This document shows, one piece after another, positions 32,481-44,827 of a stretch of 64,000 nucleotides of DNA. A model generated the notes under the pieces. That model was not told the DNA's origin. It did not search any database and saw only the letters and a list, made by a program, of their open reading frames with translations. A program made the translations under genes and the position numbers. The stretch covers positions 1,559,042-1,623,041 of the forward strand of contig SCFE01000011.1 of assembly GCA_004352715.1 (NCBI GenBank). Reading direction: 5' to 3'. Origin of the DNA: Hofstenia miamia. Its lineage: Eukaryota; Xenacoelomorpha; Acoela. The first letter of the stretch is position 1, and every line of letters begins with the position of its first letter.

Positions 32481-35260
32481 TTAACCTTTATATAGATGTA
32501 ATTTACATATTTGCATAATAATTGTACTCAGGGCATTTCAAAATGAAATTGAAATGCAATGAAAAATATTTACACAATTATAACTAGGGCGATTTTTTGC
32601 CTAGGAATTTGAACTAATGCTATTTTAGCATTTGTAAAATTCGTGTATGCTAGGCCTATATTGAATATTTTCAACTAAGTTTTAAGAAACACCAATATGA
32701 CGTTGTACATTATCCTTAGAATTTTCATCATCTTATGCATTATTTTAAAATTGAGATGAAAAATTTTATTGAAACAGGAAAGCACTTCCTTATTTTGAGC
32801 AATCCATCTTCCGTTGAATTTAAGGAACTCATTGCACCGATTATTCATTAAGACATGTAATGTATAGTTTTCAGTTTTCTACCAAGCCTTCAAAATTGAA
32901 GTTTATTCAGATTCAAAGCATTTTACAAGTTCAATTCATCTCATGGTAGTTTTTGACTTGCAACAACATTGGCATGGCAGCCTTATTGATAGCAGTTCTT
33001 GCACTTCACACAATGGCATTTTTATCGAAATTTGCAAATCATTATAACATTAATTTAATACTTGCTCTAACTTATCTCTAATTAATATTTAAAATTTTCC
33101 ATGTTTTTTGTAACTAAAAATTTTTTATTTTTTATTGGAAACGAGTTTCTAGGTAGAGGTTTCTCCCTAATTGAACATTTGTTTGCATATTTAATTGCAA
33201 AGCACATAAATTTTCTCCAATACTCTGCTTTTAAAAATTGTTGTTAAAATTTTCTATTACATAGCTATAAAGAGTTTTTTAAATAAATTCATTTATGCAG
33301 AGCTTCTCTTCCAAAAAAATCGACCGAAATACTTGATCCTAAAAAAATTAAAATTTTCACAAATATTGTAAAATTTGGAGCATATTTGACCTTAAAATTT
33401 TTATAATATGCATAGGCATTAAAACCATGAAATTTTCTAACAATACAAAATTAACCTGTATTTCAATTTTGAATTTTTTACTTAAATTATAACTCATAAT
33501 TTCGCTTACATTTCAATAAACCGAAATTAATCTTCAATAGCGTATATTTAGTCTACCATTTGCACATGCTGCTTTATACATTACAATCCGGTAAAATATA
33601 TACAAATATTTACAATATATACATATTTACACAATTTAAATATATACAAGCAGATGCAGTAATAAAATGAAGTAAGTTTCAAACACTAAATTATAAAAAC
33701 AAAATGGTAATAGACACACATCTGAACAAATTTTTAAATAAAAATTATAATATTACGCCTAATAAATCTTGCCATATGCTAAATATATCCGAGTAGCCTT
33801 GTATGTGTTGTTTTGCCATCAATTTATGTTTTAAGAGTTGTTTAATCTATTGAACTCTATTTCTACAGTTTATAAGTGGTTGCTGCTCTATGGAAATTTT
33901 GCCAACACATACTTTGGATTTTTTCGGAATTTATTCCGATATTGGATCGTACATGGAATTTCAAGTATTTACTTAACACTATTCTTCACAAGGAGCGGGG
34001 GGTTTATTAACAAATTTTTTTAAATCAAATTTTAAAAATTGGCTGAACTTTTACCGCACTAAATTTAGTTTTAAAAATTCTGTGAAAATTTTAGAGCGAA
34101 TTAATTTTTTTCAGGGAATTATGACTATTTTGTAAACAGTGAGTGACATTTATTTTAATAAAGAAATATAAAAATGACTAGACACAAACAAAAAATTCTG
34201 ACCTCAGCGTTAATAACTACAAATTGAATAGGCCTAAAATTATTACTACACCTTACAATTTGTGTTTTGAATCGAAAATTATTAAATGTTGACCAAAAGT
34301 AATAGCCATTTTGACATAAAACACCTTTTAGCATTTTACCAACTTTTTTGCAAAAATGCTGATTTCAACAAAAATCTCTTTCTAAAAATTTATTGTTGGA
34401 ATTTTTTCTAACTTTTTATCCCATATTACCTTTGTGCCAAACTTCATGACCATGGCATTCACTTATCGAAAATAAACTGGGCTATTTTTGCCCCCCTGAA
34501 AAACCAATGTAGTACATAAAAAAGGTTGTAACAATTAGAGTTAAGGATCTACCAGCTTTTGTTTTGTGGTTCACAAGCTTAAACATGTGTACTAGACTAT
34601 TATAGATTGTGAAGTAGCAAATGCTAGCTTACATAATCTTTGCGATTTGTCAAACACTGTATATACTGGTTTTATTCCTTATTCATCAATGAAAATAACT
34701 ACAAATAACTTCTAATCTGGAATGTGAAACCCAATAATACTAACCGATTAAAACCATATGAAGATTCTTAGTACAAATAGGCTCGAAAATTTGCATAGTA
34801 GATCTTAATTTGACTATTTTGGAAGTTTTTATTTAAGGCTATTTATACATTAGTTTTCATCTGTCTTTATCAAGATTTGAGAGCATTTGAGGTTACAAAT
34901 ATTCCTTGTAAACAAGGATATGCCCTCTTCTTAAAATTTACTACAGGATTTTATTTAATTCACATTTTAATCTTTTCAAATTATTACAACATTTTTCTAT
35001 ATTTTCCGCACTCTATAAATTTCACTCTTCTTGCTTATAATAAACACCTATGTTTTCATCCATAATCTCGAAAATTTACAGAATCATTATAAAGACAATT
35101 TTAAATATATATTTAAACGCCAGAAGTCGGAATTCAAATATAAATATATTTTAAAAAATGCTACTCAATTTAGTTCAAATTCCATTTTTTCTATTACAGA
35201 AACTTTTTTAAACGTGATATGTGGCCTACAAGAAGTTCTTTTACGTAGGCCATGAATGAT
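32481..35260. other. AT-rich, no gene recognised
   Basis: Long AT-rich stretch with homopolymer runs and small open frames of 61-74 codons (33838-34023, 34877-35065, 35031-35255) without recognised similarity. A TA/ATTT-rich patch lies at 33590-33660. If the 32.3 kb exon is real, the first part would be its 3' UTR. Confidence 0.5.
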
Positions 35261-35900
35261 ATCGATCCAAATTTGTTCAATCCATATTTTAATCTTTTTG
35301 CTAAAAAATTGGATATTAGAGTTGGTGGCCTTAAGCAAATTATACCAAAAGTCTTAAATTTAATACTTAAAAAAGAATTTGAATGGGATAATTCTGTTTT
35401 TGAAGCATGGATTTAAATTAAATCATCTACAAATTCTTCCAAAAATGAATTAATGAATATTACTTACAATCCAAATAAGAACTTTCTTTTAGAGTACATA
35501 CAAAGTTTTAATGAAGTGAAGTTTCAGATATTCCTTGCACTAACTATTCAATAAACATATTAGGTGATTTTGACATTAAATACTTCAATTTTTATTTAAA
35601 AAAATAATTGAAGGAATTATGCACTATTTATAATTTAAAACTAATTAACAGATTTCCACTGAAAAAAACGACGCGTTAGTTAATTATTTTTTTTCTAATT
35701 CGGAAAATATTTTATAAAACTTTTTAAAACCCCCTTTTTTAAAACTATTTAAATCCTTCAGTGATCACGCAATCTGTATTTACATGTATATTAGTACAGT
35801 TCAAGTTAAGTTTTCTAAATTTAAAATGATTTATTCTAGGGATTTCCAAGACTATTTGAATAAGTTCATGGAAAATTTACTTTAAAATGTTCTATTCGAC
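35261..35900 (+). pseudogene. Decayed LINE endonuclease fragment
   Basis: Scattered frames give NILGDFDIKYFNFYLKK near 35555-35610 and SFSDHAICI near 35755-35780. These match the GDFN block and the SDH block of LINE apurinic endonucleases, at the usual spacing. Between them LCTIYNLKLINRFPLKKTTR fits the L..L.....L......TR stretch. Many stops. It is too diverged from the 19.7 kb LINE to be a recent copy. Confidence 0.6.
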
Positions 35901-35979
35901 TATAATTTTATTCCAACTTCTGGTTTCCACATGTTAAATTTTGTTGGGGCTTAATCGGGCATGAACTCATTATTGTCTA

Positions 35980-37760
35980 TTATGATGACATCAATATCCT
36001 TAATTGTACACTTTAATCTTTAGAAGTGGACCTTCCTACTGTTACTTAGAATATACTAATTATGATCAAGCACTTTTTTATTGTAAATGGACCAGCTAAT
36101 TTAAAAGCTAATTTTTTAACCTGTTTATTATCAGTAACCAGAAGTGGTGCATATACAAACATGCTATCACCCTTCTTATGGGACTCCCCAAATAGTTTCT
36201 TATTGCATGCTTTCTCTTGTTAGACTGCCAAAATTTTAGCATTATGAGACATACCATTGTGTGTATCTATTGCAACTGTCTCACAATTTTATAAACATAG
36301 TTACTAGGTGTTAGCTAATTGTAGTTGAAAACGTTGTTGCTGTTATTGTCTTGGCTCTCACCTGAACATAGCCTTGAAGGTGGTAACCCTCATGGTGCAG
36401 TGTAATGATGTATTATAAAAGTATTCAATCATTTCAATAACTCTTCTCCAGTTCTTACTGACTGCTCACAATATGGCAGTCCTAATAAGCTTAATTAAAG
36501 TACTCCACCAGGCCATTTGCTTGTGTAGTATGTGGTAGTGATTTCTTGTAAGATTTCAAGCTGCTTTAAACTTTGTTCATTAGACTGTTTTTGAACTAAG
36601 CGCCTCCATCTGAAATGATTTTGCTCATCAGCCCAAACTTAAGGATCCATTCTTTCATAATTTTATCAGCTACATCCTCCAAGGTTGATGGTGTTTATGG
36701 GTAGAATCCACACATACTTGGTAAAGTTGTTTATGAGAACCAGTAGATATTGATGCCCCTCATCATTCCTAGCTAGCTGCTCCAAGTCAATATGAATTAC
36801 TTCATTTGGGAATTCTGTGGTCACATTTTCAATCTCAGCTCACTGATCCTGAAAGTGGTGGTCACTCTTCAACAGGCACACTTCACACATATCAATAACA
36901 TCTACTACTACAGCCATTCTGATTCCATTGTATTATATCTGGCATTGAAAGTCAATTTGGTTTTGAAGATCCCAAGATGCCCCCCTTCATGCACCCACCT
37001 TACCAGATTGAGGCACTAGTATTCAGGCACAACAAGGCAGTTGTTCCTGCTCTTGTAGTAAAGAAGGCTATTGTCATTGGTTTTCCAGTGATATCTATTT
37101 AAATACCATAGGAAAATCTGGTTTATGTTTGCACCTTGTTCTTTGACATTCTGGCTCAAGATCTTGTCATCCCTCTGCTTCTTAATGATATTTTGTTCAG
37201 TGATTTCCTCCTTAAAAAAGATGAGCAAGATGGCATGCTCTTTCCATTTCCTGTTGATCTCAAGAAGCAGATAATACACTGTGTTCAGGATGATTCTGAA
37301 ATTTAATTCTTTCTCCAGGAGGTTTCTATAAGTCATGTTCATAATTGGGCAATGTGGTCCAGTAATCTGTGTTTGCATGAAGTCTTTCTTTTCAGTGGGT
37401 TATTATGAAATTTAAGTTATTTACATATTTGATCCAAGGGGCTACAATGCTCAATCCATCTACAGAACACTTCTTGAGCCACACAAGTACACTGTTATCA
37501 ATCTGCACCTGAAAGTGTTTTCCCAGCTAGAAGTAATTGAACTTTCAAAGAGATTCAACCTGAGCAAGAATTTCAGGTGTTGTGGCCCTATAGTTCTCTT
37601 TGGAGGCACGCAGCTTCCAGCTGAAGCATTGGGTGCTGAGCTCCTTCCCCTCATGGACCTTGCTTAACATGCCACTTATTGCCACTATACTGGTGTCACA
37701 ATCCACTATAAATTCTAAACTATAGTTGTCAGAGTTCATTCTTAATCATGTCCAAATCAC
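35980..37760 (-). mobile_element. Ty3/gypsy RNase H and integrase relic
   Basis: The minus strand reads, in order, RNase H (YSLEFIVDCDTSIVAISGML, then FQVQIDNSVLVWLKK; 37739-37460) and integrase. The integrase part has a zinc-finger relic (NNCLVVPEY, VRWVHEGGHLG, CVKCA; 37040-36880) and a catalytic core (IHIDLEQLARNDEGHQYLLV, VWILPI; 36800-36690). The order and the D-rich IHIDLE block are typical of gypsy integrases. Frame breaks are frequent. Reverse transcriptase from the same or a related element appears at 39.9-40.1 kb on the same strand. Confidence 0.8.
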
Positions 37761-37788
37761 TCTGGTCTTCTCATGTTCACTAGAAATT

Positions 37789-37945
37789 GATATGAACAAT
37801 TATTAGGCTAATTGATTATGTTTACTGGTTTATCATAAGGTAAACCAACAAGTCTTGGATTATTGTAAACCAACAAGTATTTGATGTCAATTGTATAAAT
37901 GCTTTGCACTGTGCATTATTTTTTATGATGATTTATGATAATAAA
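37789..37945 (+). mobile_element. Fragment of a short gypsy LTR
   Basis: Starts TGATATGAACAATTATTA and shares aaggtaaaccaacaagtctt and gatgtcaattgtataa with the LTR at 38631-39935. It keeps the continuous sequence AACAAGTATTTGATG that the solo LTR L1 interrupts in the other copy. Confidence 0.6.
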
Positions 37946-37949
37946 TAAT

Positions 37950-38630
37950 AAATTATTGCAATTTATCTCAATCTGACTGGGAACAGATATTACCTCAAGT
38001 GTTAGCAGCTCTTCATTCCTTAATTTGCACAACAACTGGCAAGACACCACATAACCATTTTTTTAAATTTCAATGAAAAGGTTCACAAGGATTCTCTCTC
38101 CCTTATTGGCTAACATCTGGCAATGAAACATTGCTGAAACGTCATGTTCAGTGCAAGAGCAATCCTATTGGTGATCCAGTTGAGATTCTCAATGTAATTT
38201 TGCCACATTTTGCAAGGATTCAGACTGCAGGAGGCAGAATTGATATGGTTTCAACCACCTCATTGGCTCCACTTTCACCATCTGAAACAGAAACTGTCCA
38301 CAAATGCACAACAGTTGCAATACCAGAAAAATTGAATCCTCCTAGTGAATCAAATCGTCCTAATGTGATTTCTGATGAACATTATGCTAATTTGTCCAAG
38401 CCAACAACAGTTGTCCAGGATTTTGCTGATGTGGACCAGAGTGCTAACCCAGAAATTCTCACTAGCAATGAAACTTTGGAATCTCCCAAATCTTCCAAAG
38501 ATGCTTCACAGTCAGAGTTGTTTCACTCACATTGATCATCCTGACTTTCTAACCCGCCTAAACACCTGGAGATGTTAATGTCAGGATACTATCACCTGCA
38601 GGATTGAAAAAAAAAGATGGGAAGTATGAT
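37950..38630 (+). pseudogene. Gypsy integrase C-terminal region and polypurine tract
   Basis: Translation gives SQSDWEQILPQVLAALHSLI, then the frame 38131-38535 with LLKRHVQCKSNP, VILPHFARIQTAGGRIDMVS and TSLAPL. This matches the C-terminal part of gypsy integrases (W..LP.VL.ALHS; ..LLRRHV....; A.V...GR..TVS...LAP). An indel separates the two pieces. At 38606-38628 lies aaaaaaaagatgggaag, a polypurine tract, placed directly before the short LTR as expected for plus-strand priming. Confidence 0.75.
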
Positions 38631-39935
38631 ATGAACAATTATTATCATAAGGTAAACCAACAAGTCTTGGATTATTGTAAACCAACAAGTACTGTAGCAT
38701 CATCCAAAATAATCAGAAACAATCTGCAAATGTTGCAGAAGAAAGTAAGATCAAAAAGGAATTGATTAAAAAATATTATAATCAGATTAGTTGCTATGAT
38801 TTCAGATTAATTTGTAAAATGCAACCAAGAATAAAATATGTGTCAAAAAAGAGATATTTGTATCTGTTGATAAAAATACTTTTGACAAAATGATGCTTAC
38901 ATTATTTTATATTATATTGGCAGAAGTTTAAATTTGAATTGACAGGTACTTCTTTTGAAATACTATAAATACATTGAAACTTATTGTAAGAGTTTGATAA
39001 AGAATTTTACTTAGAATTCTTATTTTTCATCTTATTAACAGTTTGATTATTTAATATAATGTCGAGCTAATCAAGCAGTGCTTTAGTAATGGTCTGGATA
39101 CATCACAGGGAATGATTCAAAGGTCTCTGTGCCAGACCATGAAAGTGCACATATGTTAAGTGTAGGGGTTTTCTCTTGATTAGCTGACTATCATTTCCCT
39201 TCTACATGTATTAGATAACTAACTCTCAACAAATGGTTGGATAACCAAACCTTAGGAATTATCTTAATATATTTTCAGATCTAAATTAATGACCTATAAT
39301 CGACTGATAATGACCTTACATGTAGTAATTGTAAATGTAGGTTAGGAAGTTGTTCAATTAGAATTTATTTAATTAAGCCAATATATTTTGGTAATGGCTA
39401 CATATAATATTGAATGAACAACTAGTAACAGTTTCAGGTTGCAAATAGATATAACACTTTCACACAATAGAGATTAAGTCGAGTTGTGTCATGCCTTGAG
39501 TAAGCACTGAGCTAATGTAGGGTACACATAAGCTATCTTGATTGAGCTGAGAAGTGGCACTCAAGCATTAGATGGAATGGTGAAATTGGATGTGGAGATC
39601 CACTTCAGGCAGATGCCCAATAGAAGATCAGTATAGAGGTTACCACATGGCTTCATCACCTAAAAAGTGAACAGTTAAATAAAGGTTACATAAGATAACA
39701 GAAGAAGTTAGTCAAGCAGTAATAACAAGTAAATCCTTACCCGCAATAACACACCTAACATTATAAAGTAACAGTAGATAAACAGTGATAATGCCTGGTA
39801 GAGGATATTCCAGTACTTGATGTCAATTGTATAATTGCATTGCACTGTGCATTATTTTTTATGATGATTTATGATAATGTTGCTACAATTTTATTCAATA
39901 AAAGCTTAATTTATACTTCAGAAATCAATGTTCTT
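38631..39935 (+). mobile_element. Short gypsy LTR interrupted by a solo LTR
   Basis: LTR of the integrase fragment upstream. It begins TGATATGAAC after the polypurine tract, is split at 38692/39813 by LTR L1, and resumes with CTTGATGTCAATTGTAT. A polyadenylation-type aataaa occurs at about 39898. Without the insert it is about 185 bp long. The right end is not sharply defined. Confidence 0.55.
38693..39812 (+). mobile_element. Solo LTR of gypsy family L (copy L1) with GTAC target duplication
   Basis: 1,120 bp, TGTAGCATCATCC ... GGATATTCCA, flanked on both sides by GTAC (38689-38692 and 39813-39816). The uninterrupted target is seen at 37.86 kb as CAAGTATTTGATG, one base different. Start TG, end CA and a 4-bp duplication are the standard products of gypsy integration. 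No internal element remains, so it arose by LTR-LTR recombination. Confidence 0.9.
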
Positions 39936-40175
39936 GCACAATAGTTTAGAAATACATTTGGTCTTTTCAGCTAGTTCAGGGGTAAACATTCCATAGTAGT
40001 TAAGAAAACCCATTAATCTTTGTATGTCTTTTCCACCCAAGTCTTTCATAACATACCCCTGAAATGTGGCTGGGGAATTGCAGAACCCATATACTTCCAT
40101 ACATGCAGACTAAAGAGTGATTAATGCAGTCTTTGGAATTTCTGCTGGTTGCATTGGCACTTCTCAATAGGCCTG
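39918..40175 (-). pseudogene. Gypsy reverse transcriptase fragment with internal deletion
   Basis: The minus-strand frame 40100-39918 starts near MEVYGFCNSPATFQGYVMKD, the F-G-L-x-N-A-P-A-T-F-Q block, and passes directly to KDIQRLMGFLNYYGMFTPEL, the block after the polymerase domain. The YxDD part and about 100 residues are missing, so an internal deletion joined the two. Confidence 0.75.
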
Positions 40176-40204
40176 CACAAGTTGAGACACATGAAACATT
40201 GGTA

Positions 40205-40625
40205 TTTGCTGGCTTTTTATAAAAGTAACAAAGAAATTAACAGATGCAAATCAATGATCATAGTAAAAAACAAAAAATTGGAAATAGTGTACAATGATTT
40301 GGAAATGGAAAACAAACATTTACAGGAAGCCAACCAAACACAGCTAATGCAAATAGAACACTTTAAAGACCAACTAAGATTGATCCAATTATCAGAAGAT
40401 GAGTTGGAACCAATTGAAAAACCAAATCATCAAATCTATATAAGCAAACTAACTGCTCTACAAAGAAATAGAGAATCACTAATACAAAAATCACATGAAA
40501 TCAAAATGGATGAAGAGGTTGAAAAGAGAAAAATAATAAAAGAAATTGTTCGAGGTCAAAAAATGTTAAACAAGAAATCAAAATGGAAAGGGTTGTCAAA
40601 CCAAGATTTGAGAAATAAATATTGA
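40205..40625 (+). pseudogene. Family L gag fragment (coiled coil)
   Basis: The in-frame part of 40149-40625 encodes a long lysine/glutamate-rich helix (KKLEIVYNDLEMENKHLQEA, FKDQLRLIQLSEDELEPIE). It matches the gag coiled coil at 45193-45552 (KWEKMYQQLENENKQLIQDN, KSRLIQLNEEEN). It is followed by about 70 bp and then the LTR at 40697, so gag and LTR are joined by a large internal deletion. Such coiled coils occur at the N-terminus of some gypsy Gag proteins. Confidence 0.65.
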
Positions 40626-40696
40626 CAGAAATGACAATGACAAGAAAGCACCTTTTTAAACAGAAGTAACCCCATTAAGCCGGGAAACCTAAAAAT

Positions 40697-42184
40697 TGTA
40701 GCATCATCCAAAATAAAACAGAAATAAGCTGCAAACGTTGCAAAAGATACTAAGATCCAAAAGAAGTGATTAAAAAATATTATGATTAGATCAAGTGTGA
40801 TTATTTCAGTTTGATTTGTAAATTGCAACCAAGAAAATAACATGTGTCAAAAAAGAGATAATTGTATCTGTTGATAAAAACATTTTTGACTAAATGTCCC
40901 TTACATTATTTTTAGCCACCATCTTGGGAGAAATTTAAATTTGGATCAACAGGTACTTCTCTTCAAATTACTATAAATACAATTAAAACTATTGTAAGAG
41001 TTGATAAAGAATTTTAATTAGAATTCTTAATTTTCATCCTATTAAAGGTTTGATTATTTAATAAGATGTTGAGGCTAATTAAGGGGTGTTTATTAGTGGT
41101 CTGGAAACATCACAGGGAAGAATTCAAGGGTCTCTGTGCCAGACCAGAAAGTGCACTTAAGTTAGGTATAGGAGTTTTCTCTCAATTAGCCAGCTAGTAT
41201 TTCTCTTCTACATGTATTAGATAACTAACTCTCAACAAATGGTTGGATATCCAAACCTTAGGAAAAATAACATGTGTCAAAAAAGAGATAATTGTATCTG
41301 TTGATAAAAACATTTTTGACTAAATGTCACTTACATTATTTTTAGCCACCATCTTGGCAGACATTTAAATTTGTATCAACAGGTACTACTCTTCAAATTA
41401 CTATAAATACAATTAAAACTATTGTAAGAGTTGATAAAGAATTTTACTTAGAATTCTTANTATCTTCTGTGACGTTTGCAGCTTTTTTCTGATTAATGTT
41501 GTGCCAGACCACGAAAGTGCACTTAAGTTAGGTGTAAGGGTTTTCTCTCGATTAGCCGACTAGCATTTCTCTTCTACATGTATTAGATAACTAACTCTCA
41601 ACAAATGGTTGGATAACCAAACCTTAGGAATTATCTTAATATATTTTTAGATCTAAATTAGTGACCTATAATCGACCGATATAATGACCTTACATGTAGT
41701 AATTGTAAATGTAGGTTAGGAAGTTGTTCAATTAGAATTTATTTAACTAAGCCAATATATTTCGGTAATGGCTACATATAATATTGAATGAACAACTAGT
41801 GACAGTTCTGGTTGCAAATAGATATAACACTTTCACACAATAGAGATTAAGTCAAGTTGTGTCATGCCTTGAGTAAAGCACGAGCTAATGTAGGGTACAC
41901 ATAAGCTATCTTGATTGAGCTGAGAAGTGGCACTCAAGCATTGGATGGAACAGTGGAATTGGATGTGGTGATCCGCTTCGGGCAGAGGCCTACTGAAAGA
42001 TCAATGCAGAGGTTACTGCATGGCTTCATCACCTAAAAAGTGAATAGTTATTTATAGTTATGTAATGTAATAGAAGAAACTAATCTAGCAGTAACAATAA
42101 GTAAATCCTTACCCACAATAACACAGTCAATGTTACAAGGTAACAATGAATCAACAGGGATAAAGCCTGATAGAGGATATTACA
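40697..42184 (+). mobile_element. LTR of gypsy family L (copy L2), with assembly duplication
   Basis: Begins TGTAGCATCATCC after cgggaaacctaaaaat and ends GAGGATATTACA. It aligns with L1 and L3. Bases 41265-41459 repeat 40843-41035 almost exactly and are followed by a single N at 41460 and a short sequence in the wrong place. Its extra 370 bp compared with L1 is therefore likely an assembly error or a join of two alleles. It probably served as the 3' LTR of the gag fragment upstream. Confidence 0.75.
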
Positions 42185-43678
42185 ATATAAACAATTTACA
42201 AATAAATTTTGTTGAAGAAAAAGCCTGTAAAATTATATTCATTTTTTTAATATTATTATGTTCTACATATTAGTAATTAAAAAGCACCTGTTTGAAAAAA
42301 CAATTGGAAAATACTTAGCAATGCAAATCTAATATAAAAGATATGTACTTATACAATTTGGATTGTGGAGTTAGCTCAAGGTTCAGATGCAATTTATCAA
42401 TTGCAGAAATCATTAACTAATGTGAAGATCAAAGCTGATTTAGATAATATGTCATTTTGAAGCATAAATCTCTTAGAAAAAATAGTAGCAGGGGAAAACC
42501 ATGTAACAAATAGAGTTCTTAATATTGGTGAAAGCTATAAATTTCACTTATTGAGCAAACTTGAATTTGTGTTATCTTGCAAAATTTATATGTATATTAC
42601 AAAAGAATTTATTAGTTAATTCCCTTAAATTTAATTAAGTTAAAATTTGTATGTATATGGAAGTGTAAACTATAAATTCATTTAGATATGGTGAGTTTGA
42701 AGGTCCCATTGATAGAGGTCATAATGAAGATTGCAACAAAGAATTGAGCTGTGGTGGAAATCAACATAATTATGCTTCTCAATGCAGTGGCACTAAAGTT
42801 AGAAGTGCACAATACTATAATCTAAGATGTTGTAATGACAAATAAATTTGTATGGATGTATTATAATATGTATAGGTATATAAATGTGTGTATTTTTGTA
42901 TTAAATTTGCTAAATTATATGTATTGTAGATAACTTAGGCCATTTCAAAATGCTAAAAGACTAGATCTATACAAAGCTAGATACTCTCACTTTGAAAATT
43001 CAAAGAAATTTTTCCTTTCATAATTTCAATGATTGACTCACATGAGAGAATATATTATTAAGAATTCAAATACTTCATCTATTTTTCTGCAGCTGCATTT
43101 CCAGCACATTATCAACACTGCTCTCTGCCTATAAGTTGAGAGAAATTGAATATAATTTTTTTCAATTTTGCAGAATATGCTGCATCAAATTTCACATACT
43201 ATACAGTAATTATAAGCTTTTCAGTGTCATTAAATTAGGAGGTGACAAATGCAATATTTGAAAGAAGCTTGATAATATACTAATGTAATAGAATGCAAGC
43301 AGAAAGGCATTCTTGTTAGCCTCACTTAGGTAGAGGAGACAATTTGGTTATTAGAAATTATATTTAGTAATTTTATTTGTACAACATTTAGTATAAATTA
43401 AGTTTTATAAAGATGCATTTATAAGTAAATTAAATATTGCATTCTAAATAATTAGTTAAGTGATAAACTAAACTAGTGGTTAAATTATTCTGTATTTGTC
43501 TACAATGGAATTGCTTCTACAAATCTTTTAGTTCAGTGTACAATAAGAATAAATCTTTTTTGGCTAAATCCACAAGGTAACTGCAGATTGCACCAAGAGT
43601 TGTATGAGAGTGATTCATCCACTAATGGCACATCAGGTTGGTGTTAGCCATTAAATAGCAATGTGTGGAGAACCTAAA
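42185..43678. other. No gene recognised; between two LTRs of family L
   Basis: AT-rich with no significant open frame. The last 100 bases before L3 end in gagaacctaaa, like the end of the sequence before L2 (gggaaacctaaaaat), so this end may be internal sequence of a deleted family L element. Confidence 0.45.
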
Positions 43679-44700
43679 TGTAGCATTATCCAAAACAAAC
43701 TAAGCTGCTAATGAAAATATTCAGTAAAGGAGAACTAAGATCAAACTTAAATGTGGTTAAAAATATATCATAAAAATTAATTATCATCTTAGATTAGTTT
43801 TGGATTATGCAACTAAGTCAGTGAAAAAGATTATAATTAGTATTTGTTGATTCAACTAATTTGGCAAAACAAAGGGGGTGAATTTGCCTCCAATATTTTT
43901 AGCCATCTTGGCAGAGGAACATTTGAAATTTGAAATTGACATGTACTTTTTTGGATTAACTATAAATAGATAAGAATTCATTGTAGGAATTGATAAAGAA
44001 AATTCTTTGAAATTCTTATCTTTAGTTTTGATTATTAACTATGATGTTTGGGTAAATGATTGGTGTTCAGTAGTGGTGAAGACCCCATAATAGGAACAAT
44101 TCTAGGTTCCTTGTTCCAATCCATGAGCCTGCACTTAAGTTAGGGATATAATTAGGAGTTTTCATTTTTGTTTAGCTAACTATTGATCCTTTCTTACATG
44201 TACAAATGATTGTGAATTTGATATAAGGCTAGTAAGCCAAATGTAGGGCTTTATATTTATATTAACTTAGATTCAAATTAATGACTATAATGTGACTGAT
44301 AATGTGGCCTTGTATGTATAAATTATTACATGTAGGTTAGGAAGCTGCTATTTATTTATCTTATTTAATTAAAGCCAATATATTTGATAATGGCCAATTA
44401 CATAATTAATTAAGCAGCTAGTAAAAATTGAGGTTGAAAGTATATAGTACACTTTACAAATTGAGACTAAGTCAAGTTGAGTCAAGTCTTGAGTAAGCAC
44501 CAAACTAGTATAGGGAACACATAAGTTACATCACTGAGCTGAGAGGTTTGTTATATCATCCATTAATTACAGTTATTGGAGTTTAATACTGTAGAAGCTA
44601 AGCATTTTAAGATTAGTACATCTCTTACATTAGTATACCATACTGATTACAGTAGCATAATGGAGAAGTTGGATATCAAAGCCTGGTAGAGGATGCTACA
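43679..44700 (+). mobile_element. LTR of gypsy family L (copy L3), 5' LTR of the element downstream
   Basis: 1,022 bp, TGTAGCATTATCC ... GGATGCTACA, with near-perfect 9-bp terminal inverted repeats (TGTAGCATY / GATGCTACA). It aligns with L1, L2 and L4. A TGG-starting primer-binding-site candidate follows directly, and then gag. The sequence before it resembles that before L2, so this LTR may be shared by two elements in tandem. Confidence 0.8.
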
Positions 44701-44718
44701 TGGCAACCATGATAGCTC
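44701..44718 (+). promoter_or_regulatory. Candidate tRNA primer-binding site
   Basis: TGGCAACCATGATAGCTC lies directly after LTR L3. A TGG start complementary to a tRNA CCA end at this place is standard for LTR elements. The priming tRNA was not identified. Confidence 0.5.
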
Positions 44719-44827
44719 ACAAGAACAAGCAGAATCTGGAGAAAATTATTTTTTCTTTTTCTGAGTTAAGATAGTTGTTTCTTCTCAGAACAAAATTTTT
44801 TTTCTACATTCAACACAGGCACCCCAT

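Noticed and set aside
38131-38535. Host gene of 134 codons rich in Ser, Thr and Pro
   Set aside because: Its first 55 residues match the gypsy integrase C-terminus (LLKRHV..., GRIDMVSTTSLAPL) and a polypurine tract plus LTR follow, so it is retrotransposon sequence.
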